DNA from: Oscheius sp. JU75
Taxonomy: Eukaryota > Nematoda > Chromadorea > Rhabditida > Rhabditidae
DNA: 64,000 nucleotides
Direction: 5' to 3'
Assembly (NCBI GenBank): GCA_037178855.1
Contig: JASJZC010000006.1
Span: 8,598,501 to 8,662,500 of the forward strand
Part shown: piece after piece, positions 11,501 through 22,231 of the stretch
How the letters are laid out: each line of letters starts with the position of its first letter
How positions within the stretch are numbered: position 1 is the first letter of the stretch
Position numbers and translations under genes: made by a program
Notes under the pieces: generated by a model
What the model was told of the DNA's origin: nothing
The model's database searches: none
The model's input: only the letters and a program-made list of their open reading frames with translations

Positions 11501-14500
11501 AGAGACTGTAGAAGAAAAGAGAACGACAAAAGTTTCTTTGAACGCCTAAAATCCCAGGGCACTTTTTCTGTTTTTTTTTTCTCTATCCCAGTAAGCACGA
11601 ATTTGCACCACGTAGGCGACCCAAAACTAAATAGCTTTAGGCTCGGCTACCCATACTCTATACTTTTGTTGACAGGTGACTTGTGTCCACCAATTGCACT
11701 GACTATACTTCCGCAGCTTTTCTCTGAAAGACAATTACCCCGAGGGTATCATACCTGGTGTAGCGGCATATTTATGTCAGGGGGTAGCTTCCTGTCTTGC
11801 CTCATAATTGTGGCCCACTTCTCCAACTTACTTCCCCGGCAGCAGCCGTATCTTGTTGTCTGTCCCCCTTGAAAGAGCAGAACTTTTACTCGTTTCTCTG
11901 TTCCGAAATCTTTGACTCTAACCTTTTTTCTCCCCCAACAAAAGAGGCCATTGTTGGAGGTAGGAGAGGGGGAATTGGAAGCCTCCTCTACCTGCTCCTC
12001 ATCATGGCCTGCTGCTGCTGTAGGAGAAAGCCCGATTCTGACGCTATTGATGGGCTCGTGGTGGTTCGGGTGCGGCCTCCCCCCTAATTCATAGATCAGC
12101 TCATGTAACAAATTTTGATTTTAGAAACGCATCAGTGTTCGGAAGAGTGAAACGACCCGAGGCGGCGGTGACGAGCAGGTGAAGCGGAAAGAGGAAAAAC
12201 GTATCGAGGAAACCCTGAGAAGAATGGAAAGTCCTGATGAGGTAGACCCTTTTTTGACTACTAATGTGAAAATTCTAGTTCGATTCGGATCTGCATGATC
12301 AGGTCAGTTACCTGAACCTGATGTCACAGTTCAAGGAGAATCAGACGAACAAGAAGAAGGAGAGGATTATGCGTGTGAGGGATGAGTGAGTTATTTTTAG
12401 ATTCTAGCCTAGAGTTTTTTCTCCCACCATCGTAAGCTTGATAGAAATGTTTGCATCTTTTGCCTAGGCTTTATATGCCTGGTCCAAACAATCTGAACAA
12501 ATCAGGAGCACTGTTCTTTCTTGGGACGGCTAAAAATCCCCCTCCCTCAAACTTTGTTAGCTTATTGCCTTTTTCGAACACTTTCCCCCAAAACTTCTTA
12601 TGTATGCTTTCGGTTATTCATCTAGCACAGCGGGAGCTTCCTCCTGTTTTGGTCGTGGATGTGAGGGCGCCTAGGCATAATAGTCCGAGTGTCTAACCGC
12701 TTTCTTCTCCCACCTTCTTCTGCTCCAAAGCTACCAAAAATGAGGTCTGAAACTGGTAAAACAGGTTCCTGGTCGAAATTTACTTCCAAAACCCCCTCCT
12801 TTTTTTTGGAGCTGCCTATTAGAAAGGGGGAGGGGGGCTGGAAAGCTATGAATCAAGGCGTCCCGTCCAAATAATAGGTGGCTGGAAAATTGTGGTGGCG
12901 CGCGCAGTTCGCCCTCTCTCCCCTATGAAACGAGCAACCTCATTCTATCACAAGCTTAATAGAGGTCGTTATGGTCTGTCCCGCTGTCTCTGTCAAAAAC
13001 CCGAACCTTAGATTCTTCCTGCTCTGACGAGGGCTGGATTGACATGGACAGTGTCCTAATACTGCCCTCCCCGGACGAGACTCCATTCGATTCAGACTCT
13101 GAGCGAACTTTTCGCGCGGATTCGGGCTCAAACTACGTCCAGGGGCCGAGTTATGACGAGTGGCATGCCTTGGGTCATAGGTTGACCATTTTTTTCAAAA
13201 AATTATAGTGTAAATTTTCAGTTCGGACGCACCATCGCCACGCGGAAACCTGGAAACTGGGCCTATTTCGACTGCTCCGGACCCCAACATTCGCTACCTC
13301 TGGAACGGAAGCGTCGATGTGGGAGAGTTGGACGGGATTGAGCAGAGCGACGTCCTGCAGCTTCGGTGTGCTCTAGGAATTGAGGTGGGGAAAGGGGCCT
13401 CGAGTCTCAACCTGTTCATTGCTCATCTTGGGAAACCTTTGCTATGACTTTTTCTTCACAAAATAGCTTGTTAAAAATTTTCCTTCCCGCGGGGATCGAA
13501 CCCGGATCATCTGGTTCGAGCTGGCGCCTTTTAGCATTCCACCAGTTTCTTCCCTAAAATATTAAAAGTCTGAAAATTGACCGGAAATACCTAAACGGCT
13601 GAAATTATGACCTCGCTTTCCATTTGCTTTCTTATCCATTTAGGTCTGCATCCGGAATCGGAAGCAATTAGTCTCCCTCTTTTTCTCGACTACATCGAGA
13701 CTCTAACCCCTCTTTTTTTAGCGCATCTCAATCGAGACCCTCTCTCGTTATAATGTTCGAGCCCACATGGACAACTACGACCAGCCGGCCATTCTCTACC
13801 CGCGCTACAAGACCATGGCCAGTCGTCTCCGGCCCCCAGCCGGCCTTAAAGTCATTCGGAAAGTCGGCGACAAGCTCGAGAAAGAGAGTTACCCGCTAGC
13901 TGACGAAGTCATGTAGTTTTGGTCCCTCCCGCCAATTACGATTTCTAATTTAGGGGCTCGCAGAAGTTTTCGGGCCTGTTCGGCTACCACATGATGTCGA
14001 ATTCGGATCGGGCGGTCATTTTGACCACAAATGAGCGCGATGCTCTCGCGGTCTACGAGGCCGCGGACGGGGCCTTGGCCCTGGCTCTGCCGCAGGGTGA
14101 GCGTCTGGATCCGGCCGTTTTTCCCTACTTGGAGGAATTTGAGCAGATTTTCATCTGGTTCCCGTCGCGCCATCTCGATTTCGCCAAGGACTGGGGCTGT
14201 GCCCTCAACGGGAGCCGCTGCTACCTTGTCAAGAGCCCCGACCGTCCAATTGAGCTCGTTCGCAATCGTCGGAATAAGGATGTGAAGGTCATGATCAGTC
14301 AGAATGCTGTCCGAGTTCGGGACAAGGGATTCCGCTCGATGACCGATATTCGCGAGGAGGTCAAAGCCGATATCCTGCACTCGAGCCAGCGTCTCCAGGG
14401 AATCGCACTGGTAAGGGCGTCTTTCGCGTTTTTTTTGCAACAAAGATTCAAATTATGCACTATAATTTTTGACCAGTAGGTAGCTATATTCCCATTTAAA

Positions 14501-17185
14501 GCTAATGATCTTGTAAAGCAGTCAACTTTTGCCAATCTTTCCCATGCCTTTCTTTTCTCATAATAGCTTATCTCTTACCTACGGGGATCAAACCTGGGTC
14601 GTGTGGTTCGCGAGTGGCGCCTGTTGACCTCTATGACGGGTTGCAGCGCCCCTGCGACTTCGGCTACATACAGACAAACAGACACACCGTCGCATATATA
14701 TTCTTGCTCAGCAGGATTCCAAGAGGCTCGCGAACAATGTGAAAATAATTAGACGTTATTGGGTACGTCACTCGATCAAAGAGAGTACCAGAAGAGTCTT
14801 CTGATTCCCCCGTTTTTCAGTGGAAGCGCTTCTCGCCTCTGAATAAGTATCTGCAAGGTTTTCGTCCCGGTGAGCTCACAGTCCTCACAGGCGGAACCGG
14901 CTTCGGCAAAACGACCTTTCTCTGCGAATACGCAATGGATCTGTTCACCCAGGGTGTCCGTACCCTCTTCTGCAGTTTCGAGATGCCCGAGGAAAAGATT
15001 CTCAAATGGATGCTGATTCAATACGCAGGGTGAGTTCTGAACTTTTTTGTGTCCAGCTACGCGAATTCAGTCCCTCCCATCTGCGCAGTCTGGCGCGTAC
15101 CCTCAGCTATAGGAATGGTGTAAAGTGAGGGTACATGTCGTGTTTTGTGACTATGCTTTCTGTTTGAGAATTAGCTGTTTTTTTTTTCAAATTTTGATAT
15201 CACGTTTATTGTAACAAAAAAATTAATTTAGAGTCCCGCTCCATCGCGTCCAATACAGCAGCGAGATCGACAAATGGCTGGACAAGTTCGAGCGGACCAA
15301 GGGCCCCCTGACGATCATGAAGTCGGACGAATTTCACGATAAGACCATCACGCAGATTGCTCAGGTATAGGAATCAATTTTCACTTTTGACTGCGCACCA
15401 ACTCATCAAACATACAGGCAGCGTATCAGCTGAGACATCTGCTATCGGAATTTTCAAAGTTTAAACCACAAGTTTGAAAAACGATAGGCTATATACTACC
15501 TTAACAATTTGCAAGAGACGCCCGTTTGCAACAGGGTCGGTATCGTTTTGGTATCGAAATGGCCAATACCACGGTATCGGTGTCGTTTTTCTACATGCTA
15601 CTTGGAATCGAAAAGTAGTCAAATTTCGATAAGACGCAGTTTTGCTATCGGTATCGATCAGAAATTAGCTCTAGTATATTTTAAGCGACTTTAGATATTT
15701 TGAAGGACTGTCGTCAATAATGAGGGTCTGTGGCAAAAATTTAGAAGCCTTCTTTTTTATTGTTCCCATAGTCCTCCGTTTTGGTCGACAGTAAAATTTT
15801 TACAGTCCCTCAAAATTTCTAGTCCCTTAGGATATATTAGAGCTCAGAAATTTTGACTTGAGTTCTAGTTATAAATCGAGCACTCACAGCATGAGTCGCT
15901 CCGCCATAAGCGTAAATGACTGGTATAGATACGAAGTATTAGTTTGCGTGACACGAGTTTTTGCACAGTAGACGCTCGCTCTACCCATTCTTGTTGTCTC
16001 ATTTCGTATTTCCAGGCAATCCGAAGCCAGGTCGTGAACAGCGGAATCCAGCACGTGGTCATTGACAATCTGCAGTTCCTCGTCAATCAGACCACCCTCG
16101 CGGACGACAACTCGAGCGGCTTCGATCGCTTCCATCATCAGGACAGATTTGTCGGCATCATGAGGCAGATGGCCACCGAATATCAAACTCACATAACCAT
16201 GGTCGTTCACCCCCGAAAAACTGATGTAATTTTGCCCTATTTAACGCCTAATATATCGAAATTAAGGCCGATACTGATCTCGATATCCAACATTTCGGTG
16301 GCTCGGCTCGGGTGACCCAGGAGGCTGATAATGTGCTGGCTATACAGAGACGAAGGGATCCGAAAGATAAAGGCCGCGATGGCAAGAAGTATTTACATGT
16401 GAGTGTCCTTTTTTGGAGAGGCAGATTCCATAACCCACTGTATTGCTCGGATCTCGTCCGATCTGGCAGATCAAGCTATGTTAGGCGCGGTTAGTAACTG
16501 GTTCGATACCCTCCAGGTGGTTATGTCTATCTTTGTGACCGTATTTGTGACCCTTTTCCGGCTCGAAAACGAGGTTATATAGCTTTTTGATGTTCTGCAA
16601 AGTTGTACAACGAATCAAGACCTATAGGATTACGCCAGTAACAAAACTAAAAAGTCAAATTTTCGATTGATACAGCAGACTTAAAAAGTTTGAAAGCTGA
16701 TTTTTGCATTGATAAGATCTCTTTTCGGCATCTTGGTGTTCTGCAAAAATGTAGTCTTGGACCCGCTCTACAACTTTGCAGAACATGGGAAAGCTCAAAA
16801 CATTTGTCTTCGCCCCGGAAAATGCAAAATAAGATTAGCTCCGGCTGCTACAACAGTTTTTCGGGGGTGAACGACCATGGTTATGTGAGTTTGATATTCG
16901 GTGGCCATCTGTCTCATGATGGCAACAAATTTTTCCTGATGATGGAAACGATCGAAGCCGCTCGAGTTGTATAGGAGGGTGGTCTGATTGACGAGGAACT
17001 GCAGATTGTCAATGACGGACGTGATCGCATCAATACAGCTCTAGTGCACAGTAATCACATTGATTGCGTTTTTCCAGATTCTTAAAAACCGCTACGGCGG
17101 GAAGAGAGTCGACTCCGATACCCTCGAAATGATATTCGACTCGAAGACCTACTCCCATTCTCTAATCGACCATTCCCGGATTTGA
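8529..17185 (+). CDS. TWNK: Twinkle-type mitochondrial DNA helicase
   Basis: Replicative hexameric helicase of mitochondrial DNA. The chosen start at 8529 gives an Arg-rich leader without acidic residues ([19 protein letters not shown]), typical of mitochondrial import. Exons I trust: 8529-8672, 8712-8819, 9600-9718 (zinc-ribbon-like CPEC...CSVCG, matching the primase-like N-terminal domain), 13222-13384 ([14 protein letters not shown], compare human IRNR/IWNRAIPLWEL), 13722-13912, 13954-14410, 14821-15029, 15232-15364, 16016-16225, 16267-16398 and 17078-17185. The RecA core shows Walker [11 protein letters not shown], the SFEMPEEKI strand, Walker [17 protein letters not shown], and the block [14 protein letters not shown]. 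It ends at TGA 17183-17185. What links 9718 to 13222 is unclear; candidate exons are listed separately. The last intron holds an inverted partial copy of exon 16016-16225. AATAAA lies at 17331. Confidence 0.9.
9912..10010. repeat. Interspersed repeat copy (CCTTGGTTGAGCC family)
   Basis: The segment around ACCTTGGTTGAGCCGAAGC followed by TTGGGACCCTC and TTAACGCT closely resembles 19640-19720 in the MALSU1 intron (GCCTTGGTTGAGCCAAGATG ... GTGGGATCCC ... TTGACGCT). It looks like an old dispersed element with tRNA-like 3' motifs. Confidence 0.5.
10010..10365 (-). pseudogene. Degenerate coiled-coil-like coding remnant, antisense in Twinkle
   Basis: Read on the minus strand, three frames in turn give fragments that look like one charged helical protein: [15 protein letters not shown], then [17 protein letters not shown], then [13 protein letters not shown], then [15 protein letters not shown]. 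Each frame is broken by stops or shifts within about 100 bases. This pattern suggests a decayed coiled-coil fragment inserted in a Twinkle intron. I cannot name the parent gene. Chance is possible because the stretch is rich in A/G on this strand. Confidence 0.3.
10864..13186 (+). other. Candidate exons of uncertain ownership between the two halves of Twinkle
   Basis: Four exon-like stretches lie here. Roughly 10864-10997 encodes [16 protein letters not shown] and a Ser-rich tail before GTTAAT. About 11940-12087 encodes a hydrophobic segment and [13 protein letters not shown]. About 12125-12386 (with internal 37-nt intron) encodes [24 protein letters not shown] and [18 protein letters not shown]. 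About 12995-13181 encodes [19 protein letters not shown] and then [11 protein letters not shown], whose 3' donor joins 13222 in frame. They may form an expanded linker between the zinc ribbon and helicase domains of Twinkle, or part of a nested gene; the hydrophobic Cys-rich exon fits a membrane protein better than a mitochondrial helicase. RNA evidence is needed to decide. Confidence 0.4.
11205..11275 (+). repeat. tRNA-like sequence (degenerate)
   Basis: Box-A-like TGGCGTAGTCGGTTAGGGC and box-B-like GATTCGAATCC at tRNA spacing. The ends do not pair as an acceptor stem. Partial copies of the 5' half follow at about 11338 and 11487 in the same intron. Confidence 0.6.
13488..13546 (-). repeat. 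tRNA-like sequence (degenerate)
   Basis: On the minus strand a box-A-like half with GGCGCC precedes GGGTTCGATCCCCG, a perfect box B with paired T-stem. The 5' part is eroded. A similar copy sits at 14580-14640. Confidence 0.5.
16585..16800. repeat. Two CTGCAAAGTTGTAG hairpin copies, Twinkle intron
   Basis: A left-arm-only copy at 16589-16606 (TGTTCTGCAAAGTTGTAC) and a complete hairpin at about 16737-16790, in which TGTTCTGCAAAAATGTAG pairs with CTCTACAACTTTGCAGAACA across the linker TTGGACCCG. Confidence 0.75.
16854..17016 (-). repeat. Inverted partial copy of a Twinkle exon inside the next intron
   Basis: Read on the minus strand, this segment nearly repeats the coding sequence at 16060-16223 (from GTCATTGACAATCTGCAG to CACCCCCGAAAAACTG), with only a handful of substitutions and one small deletion. 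It lies in the intron between exons 16267-16398 and 17078-17185. In the Twinkle pre-mRNA the two arms, about 160 nt each, would be complementary with a loop of about 630 nt. It has no intact frame of its own. Confidence 0.9.
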
Positions 17186-17878
17186 ATACCCCCCGCTTCT
17201 GTGCTTACATTTTATTGATACATTGCCAATCTTTTTAATTTGCTGCATATAGTTTTAGCTGCTTTCTCATCAAATCCTCACTCTAAACAAGGCAGTAATC
17301 TCAACAAGCCCACAACCGCTTCTATACTTTAATAAAGTCTTTCAAAACATGTTCTGCTACTTATATGGTGTTTTCTGCAAAATTGTATCTTTAGCACGTT
17401 TTTGTTGGAAAAAAAGATGAGTTGAGCTGGCAACGTTACATGTTTGTCCTACTCTTTGAAAGCGCGTTAAAGCCAAGTACTCAGAGGGTTTCTACTTGTT
17501 TTTTTTACATTCAGTCACATATTTTTATTTGATCAGACCGCTAAAGAACCCCTATAAGGCTGGAAAGATATAAAAAATAAAGTACCCGTGTTTGTCTCAC
17601 CATATTTCTAATTGAGAGGTTTGCACTCCTTTTCTCTATTTTCGGCTGGTGTTTTCTCGATCCGTGAGGCAGTTTGTCCTCTCCAGCTTCACTGAATGCC
17701 TTACAATAGAAGTTGTACAGGAAAATTCAAGTCGTTGCCCGAAAATCTGCGGTCCTGAAACGATTGTGCGCTCCAATCGGGTCGCTCCCATTCGAATGTC
17801 CTTTTATTTACTTCCTTCACCCATTCCTGCTGTCGCTCCAATCTTTCCGTCAAAATTTAAACGTTTTTTCAGCTTTGT
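17186..17878. other. Intergenic region, Twinkle 3' to PPIL3
   Basis: Contains the Twinkle 3' UTR with AATAAA at 17331 and AT-rich sequence. A short CTGCAAAATTGTA arm lies near 17374. No coding signal was found. The PPIL3 promoter is presumably within the last few hundred bases. Confidence 0.5.
17331..17336 (+). terminator. Poly(A) signal for Twinkle
   Basis: AATAAA, 146 bases after the Twinkle stop codon, on the coding strand. Confidence 0.6.
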
Positions 17879-18959
17879 ATGTCCGTGACCCTGCACACAA
17901 CAGCCGGGGACATCAAGATTGAGCTCTACTGCGAAGAGTGCCCCAAAACTTGCGAGGTGACGACTTTTAATTCTACTCAACCCATTTTTTCAGAACTTCT
18001 TGGCCCTTTGTGCCAGCGACTACTACAAGAACAACGTCATCGTGAGAAATATCAAAGATTTTATGGTACAGACCGGTGACCCGACTGGCACCGGAAAAGG
18101 AGGACAATCTATCTGGGGAGCTCCGTTCGAGGACGAAATCAACCCCGAGTTGAAGGTATTTTGCTAAACTTTTGCTAAAAAGCTGCCGCTTACTAAATGA
18201 GAATCTTGTAATCCTGCCAGTTTCACGCATTGGCAGCCTCCTCCTGCCTGTTTCTACTGAAAATATCGCGTGGATACAGTTAGTTACTCACGGAGATCGA
18301 GCTCGGGTTGCGCGGTCGAAACGGCGGCTCTTACCAATACATCAACTGTTTCGTTAAAACTTTGGGATGTCTCTAGCTTTGTGAGGCTGCAACCACCAGT
18401 TAGACAGCTCTAAGGCCACAACCACGATTTTTAACCTGTTTTGAGCCAAGAAACTCATTAAAAAAGAATTTCATATGCTTACTCAGCAGAAGAAACACTA
18501 CAAAATGTTACTTTACATGAATAATAGGCCCCGGACTGGTTCTGAACGTCTGATCCCTCGCTTCCCAATCTTTATCGTCTACCATAGACTACAGGCAGAC
18601 TGACAGAGACAATTCAAGAAATTTTCATTTCCAGCACGACGCACGCGGCGTCCTGTCTATGGCCTCAAACGGCCCTAACAGCAACAGAAGTCAGTTTTTC
18701 ATCATCTACGACAAGCAGCCGCATCTGGACTTGAAGCACACCGTTTTCGGAAGGTTTGACTGTTTTGTTTCTCTCGCCCAAATCCAAATTTGTAGAGTAA
18801 TCGATGGCTTTGACACTCTGGAGGAGCTCGAGACTACCAAGGTTGATGCAAAATACCGTCCGGTTGTGGAGCAGAGGTAGATTTACTTATTTTACCCCCA
18901 AAAAAACGTGTTTTAGGATCAAAAGTGTTACAATCCATGCCAATCCTCTTGCAGCCTAA
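17879..18959 (+). CDS. PPIL3: Peptidyl-prolyl isomerase, PPIL3-type cyclophilin
   Basis: Cyclophilin-fold prolyl isomerase found in spliceosomal complexes. Five exons: 17879-17956, 17994-18155, 18635-18753, 18796-18876 and 18917-18959. The protein begins [16 protein letters not shown], follows human PPIL3 through [14 protein letters not shown], then [20 protein letters not shown] (active-site Arg and the MVQTGD strand), [33 protein letters not shown], and ends IHANPLAA. Length is about 160 residues, the normal single-domain size. The third intron is 479 nt, the rest about 37-42 nt. MALSU1 starts about 130 nt after the stop on the same strand. Confidence 0.95.
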
Positions 18960-19085
18960 CTCCTTTCCATTGTAGGTCCAATTTTTATAATTTTTATTTT
19001 AAAAAAATTAAGATTTACCCCCCGTAATCTGTCACAAAACGTTGTCGAAAACCATCAAAATGATATCACAGAAAAAATCCGTAAA

Positions 19086-20277
19086 ATGCAAGAATACTTT
19101 GATCAATATGCCGAGGAATATGTGGAAGAGGCCGAGACTGAACCTGCTGTAAAATATCAGAGACCTGTCGAGATTGTTCCGAGGTAACTTTGCCGTTTTA
19201 ACCATGGTTTTATTACTTTTTTTAGTGTGGAGAGTCTCGAAGATGTCGTCAACTTGCTGAAAGAGCAGCGCGCTAAAGATATTGTCGTGCTGACAGATCC
19301 GTCAGCTCATTCCATTATTTCTTCTTTGGTAAGACTTCATTTTTTTTCACTCTATTGTGAATAAAACACGTCAAACTTTAGGAGATCAATAAAATGACGT
19401 TCCGATGGGAAACAAAAGTGATGATAAAACCGCCCAATTATTCATAAGGTTTTCGGTGGAAAACGAATTTGTCGAAAAAATTATTTTTAAATTTGTCTCT
19501 CGTTTTCGCATAGATTATCACCAAAAGGTTAACTTTCTCCCTGAAATAATGCCAGGAATCTTGGGAACCAGAACTGTGCGAAAGTAAATTTTTTATTGAG
19601 GGACTGGTTTTCTCAACCTTTTCTAGAGCACGCTACTATCAATTTACCGACTTACGAAGGGATTGAAGCCTTGGTTGAGCCAAGATGGACATCGAACGTG
19701 GGATCCCTTGATTGACGCTCTCCTTGTAAATTTCATAATGCTGTCTCGCTACGATCCTAGCACATTGTCATTAGGCGGACGTTTTTGATAGCACTGAAAT
19801 ATAGGAGATAGGTGGCAAGACTTTACTATAATAAAAAGTATGTATACTATACTCGTTGGACTCGACACGTTACCGAGACGGATTCGACTCACCTTGAGCC
19901 GAGCCAAATGCTGTATATTGGTATAATCGAGTCGACTCGAACCCCAAGTATAATGTTTACCATCTCTGATTCAGATAGTCTGCTCCCCGTTCAATAGCCG
20001 CCACGGATTCGCCGTGGCCGAGATTCTTCGTCGTGCCACTAAGACGGCCTCCGTCCCCTCCCAAATCTCGAAGTTGTCTCTTCGTCGCCACGCCGGCTGG
20101 TTCCAGGTCGATATTGGCCGAATTCAGGTACTTTGTTGTGACAATAAACCAAAAAAAAACGTTTAGGTAAATGTGATGAGCGAGGAGGTACGGGAGCGCT
20201 ATGATCTGGAGAGCCTATGGGCTGCCGGAGAGGAAGAAGTCGAGCCAGAAATCTCGTTGATCCCTCCTCCACGTTAA
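19086..20277 (+). CDS. MALSU1: Mitochondrial ribosome assembly/silencing factor (MALSU1/RsfS family)
   Basis: RsfS-family protein that binds the large mitoribosomal subunit. Exons: 19086 (first Met)-19183, 19226-19328, 19975-20127 and 20167-20277. The domain reads VESLEDVVNLLKEQRAKDIVVL, then (after a 646-nt intron) IVCSPFNSRHGFAVAEIL, AGWFQVDIGRIQVNVMSEEVR and ERYDLESLW. Human MALSU1 has the same order (VIVSGTSTRHL, WLCVDFGSMVIHLML, YELEKLW). The frame is open upstream of the Met at least to about 19010 without another ATG, and no targeting peptide is visible, so a 5' exon or trans-spliced leader may be missing. The stop codon is TAA at 20275-20277. The short gap to PPIL3 suggests a possible operon. 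Confidence 0.8.
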
Positions 20278-21654
20278 TTTTTGCTACAAATTGTCAGTCT
20301 CTCTCTCTCTCTCTCTCGAATATAAAAGCGTCGTTTGTTGTCATTAGGCCCCCGGTATTTTCTGATCCGCTTCCGCCGGTCATGTCATGGCAGAAAACCG
20401 GAACGGACACTCTCCTCTCCCCGAGACCAAGCGAGCTGTTTGTTTTGCATTACCCTCATTATCCCATTCTCACCATTTCTTCTTTCTTCCTCTCGCTTTC
20501 TAGAGAAACAGGTAGATGTTTAACCAGCAGATACGACTGATTACAGTAACCAATAATACTATAATACATCTGTAGAGAAACAGCTGGCAAGTATTAGTTT
20601 TTTTTACACGAAAAACAATTTGAACCTTTGTATCCTTTAAGTAGTTTTCTATGATGTCAGAAGAGTAGGAGGGGAAGAAACAATCTAATAAGGAATACTT
20701 GCGAACTCGCGGACGACTGATCGACTGATGGTAGTACTCGAGAACCATTTGGATGAGTATTTCGAGACAATCGTCTGATTTTGCTATAATGCACCTGGAC
20801 CGGATTATGTAAAATTTGAAAAAAAAACAGCAACCCCAGTCCATCTCAACGGTAAACGTGCCGCCTGCAAGATGGCAAACGTATAATACGTCGGCCGAAT
20901 GGCGAGCGCAGCGTACTCATGTGCTCGTGGGTTTGGATCTATTTTTCATTTTTCTGTAAGTTGACTTCCAAAACTGAGCACTTTATCTGACATGTCACTT
21001 CTTGAAAGAGACAGGGACAAAATAATAGGATGACAGGGTAAGGAGACATGCCACTAGACAGACGCGAATACTCACCACTATACTACGGCAGGAAAGCGCA
21101 ATGGCAGGTGGCGCCAGCGCTAATAAAAGCCCAAGTTCGATCCCCGCCGCGGCCCAACCCAATGTTGCATCCTCTCACAGGTCGGTGAAAAGAGAGTTGT
21201 AGACAACCTGTACTTTCATGACTGCTCAAGTCATCTCTTGTCACTGACTGCCACCTGTCGCGAACCATCTAAAACTACACGATATCTAACATTCTCGACT
21301 TGTTGTCGCGCCTGCTCTCATCCTCCTCCCAAATATTTGTACAGGTAATCAAACTTCCAGTAGTCTCGATCTCCCTTTCCTACTCGCTTCCAATATGCAA
21401 ATTACTTTCACCGGCGCTGGGCATTGATACGCGTGCCCCCGAGCTTAATAATAATAAGCTGCGTTGCCATGTCAGCACCGAGCCGTTCCTATTTGTCCTG
21501 GAAAAGGAACTACCGCAGTAGACACGCGTATGCCTTCGGGCGTTGTCGGCGGACACACAAAGACGGAACCAGTCTCCCCCTGGGCCCCTACGAAGCTTGC
21601 AATCAAAACATAATTGATACGAACACACGTCTCTCTCTCTTCTTTCCGTTACGC

Positions 21655-21830
21655 ATTATATCTCAGGGTCAAATCGCTCTGTCTCTCTATCTCTCTGTCT
21701 CTCTAGCTCTCTACTTCTGTCTCTCTTTGTCACACTGTCTTTCTAACTCTCTGACTCTCTGCAGCGCAGTTACTCTGTCTCTCTATCTCTATGTCTCTCT
21801 GTCCTTTTCCGTTACACATAATATAATATC
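21655..21830. repeat. CT-rich (GTCTCTCT) low-complexity tract
   Basis: Imperfect tandem CTCTGT/CTCTAT units over about 170 bases. The same motif occurs as a pyrimidine or purine strand in introns throughout the window. Confidence 0.75.
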
Positions 21831-22160
21831 TCAGGGTCAAGTCTCGCACTCACTAAAAAGGGAGAGAGATATCAAGTTGCCTCTCTCTCGAACGAGCTGC
21901 CAATTGAGTGTTCGAGGCAAACACCTGTGCGACCACAGCCATAATAAAACCCTCTTTCGGTTTTGATGGATGTCAGCAGCGCGGCCAGTGCTTGTTGTTT
22001 TTCATCCACTCGCAGGTGTTTCTTCTCACACCTCTCGGCCCCGAGCTTTTTCCTTTTCCCTTCGCCCCATCTCGACTCTATTTCATCTAACAGCTTTACC
22101 CTCTTTCTCTTCTAGGCGTTGTTTCAAGTTCGGATAGCTTGAAAATAGAAAAAAAAAACT

Positions 22161-22231
22161 GCCCCCGGGATCGAACCCTGGATTTTTGGGACATTGAGTA
22201 AGCATTTTGGCGCTGCGCCATAAAGGCAAAG
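22161..22231 (-). repeat. tRNA-like sequence (degenerate)
   Basis: On the minus strand TGGCGCAGCGCC at the box A position and GGGTTCGATCCCGG at the box B position with a paired T-stem. The ends do not form an acceptor stem. Confidence 0.6.

Noticed and set aside
20278..20540. Plus-strand frame after MALSU1 (about 107 codons)
   Set aside because: Starts in MALSU1 coding sequence in another frame and runs through a CT microsatellite; no family features.
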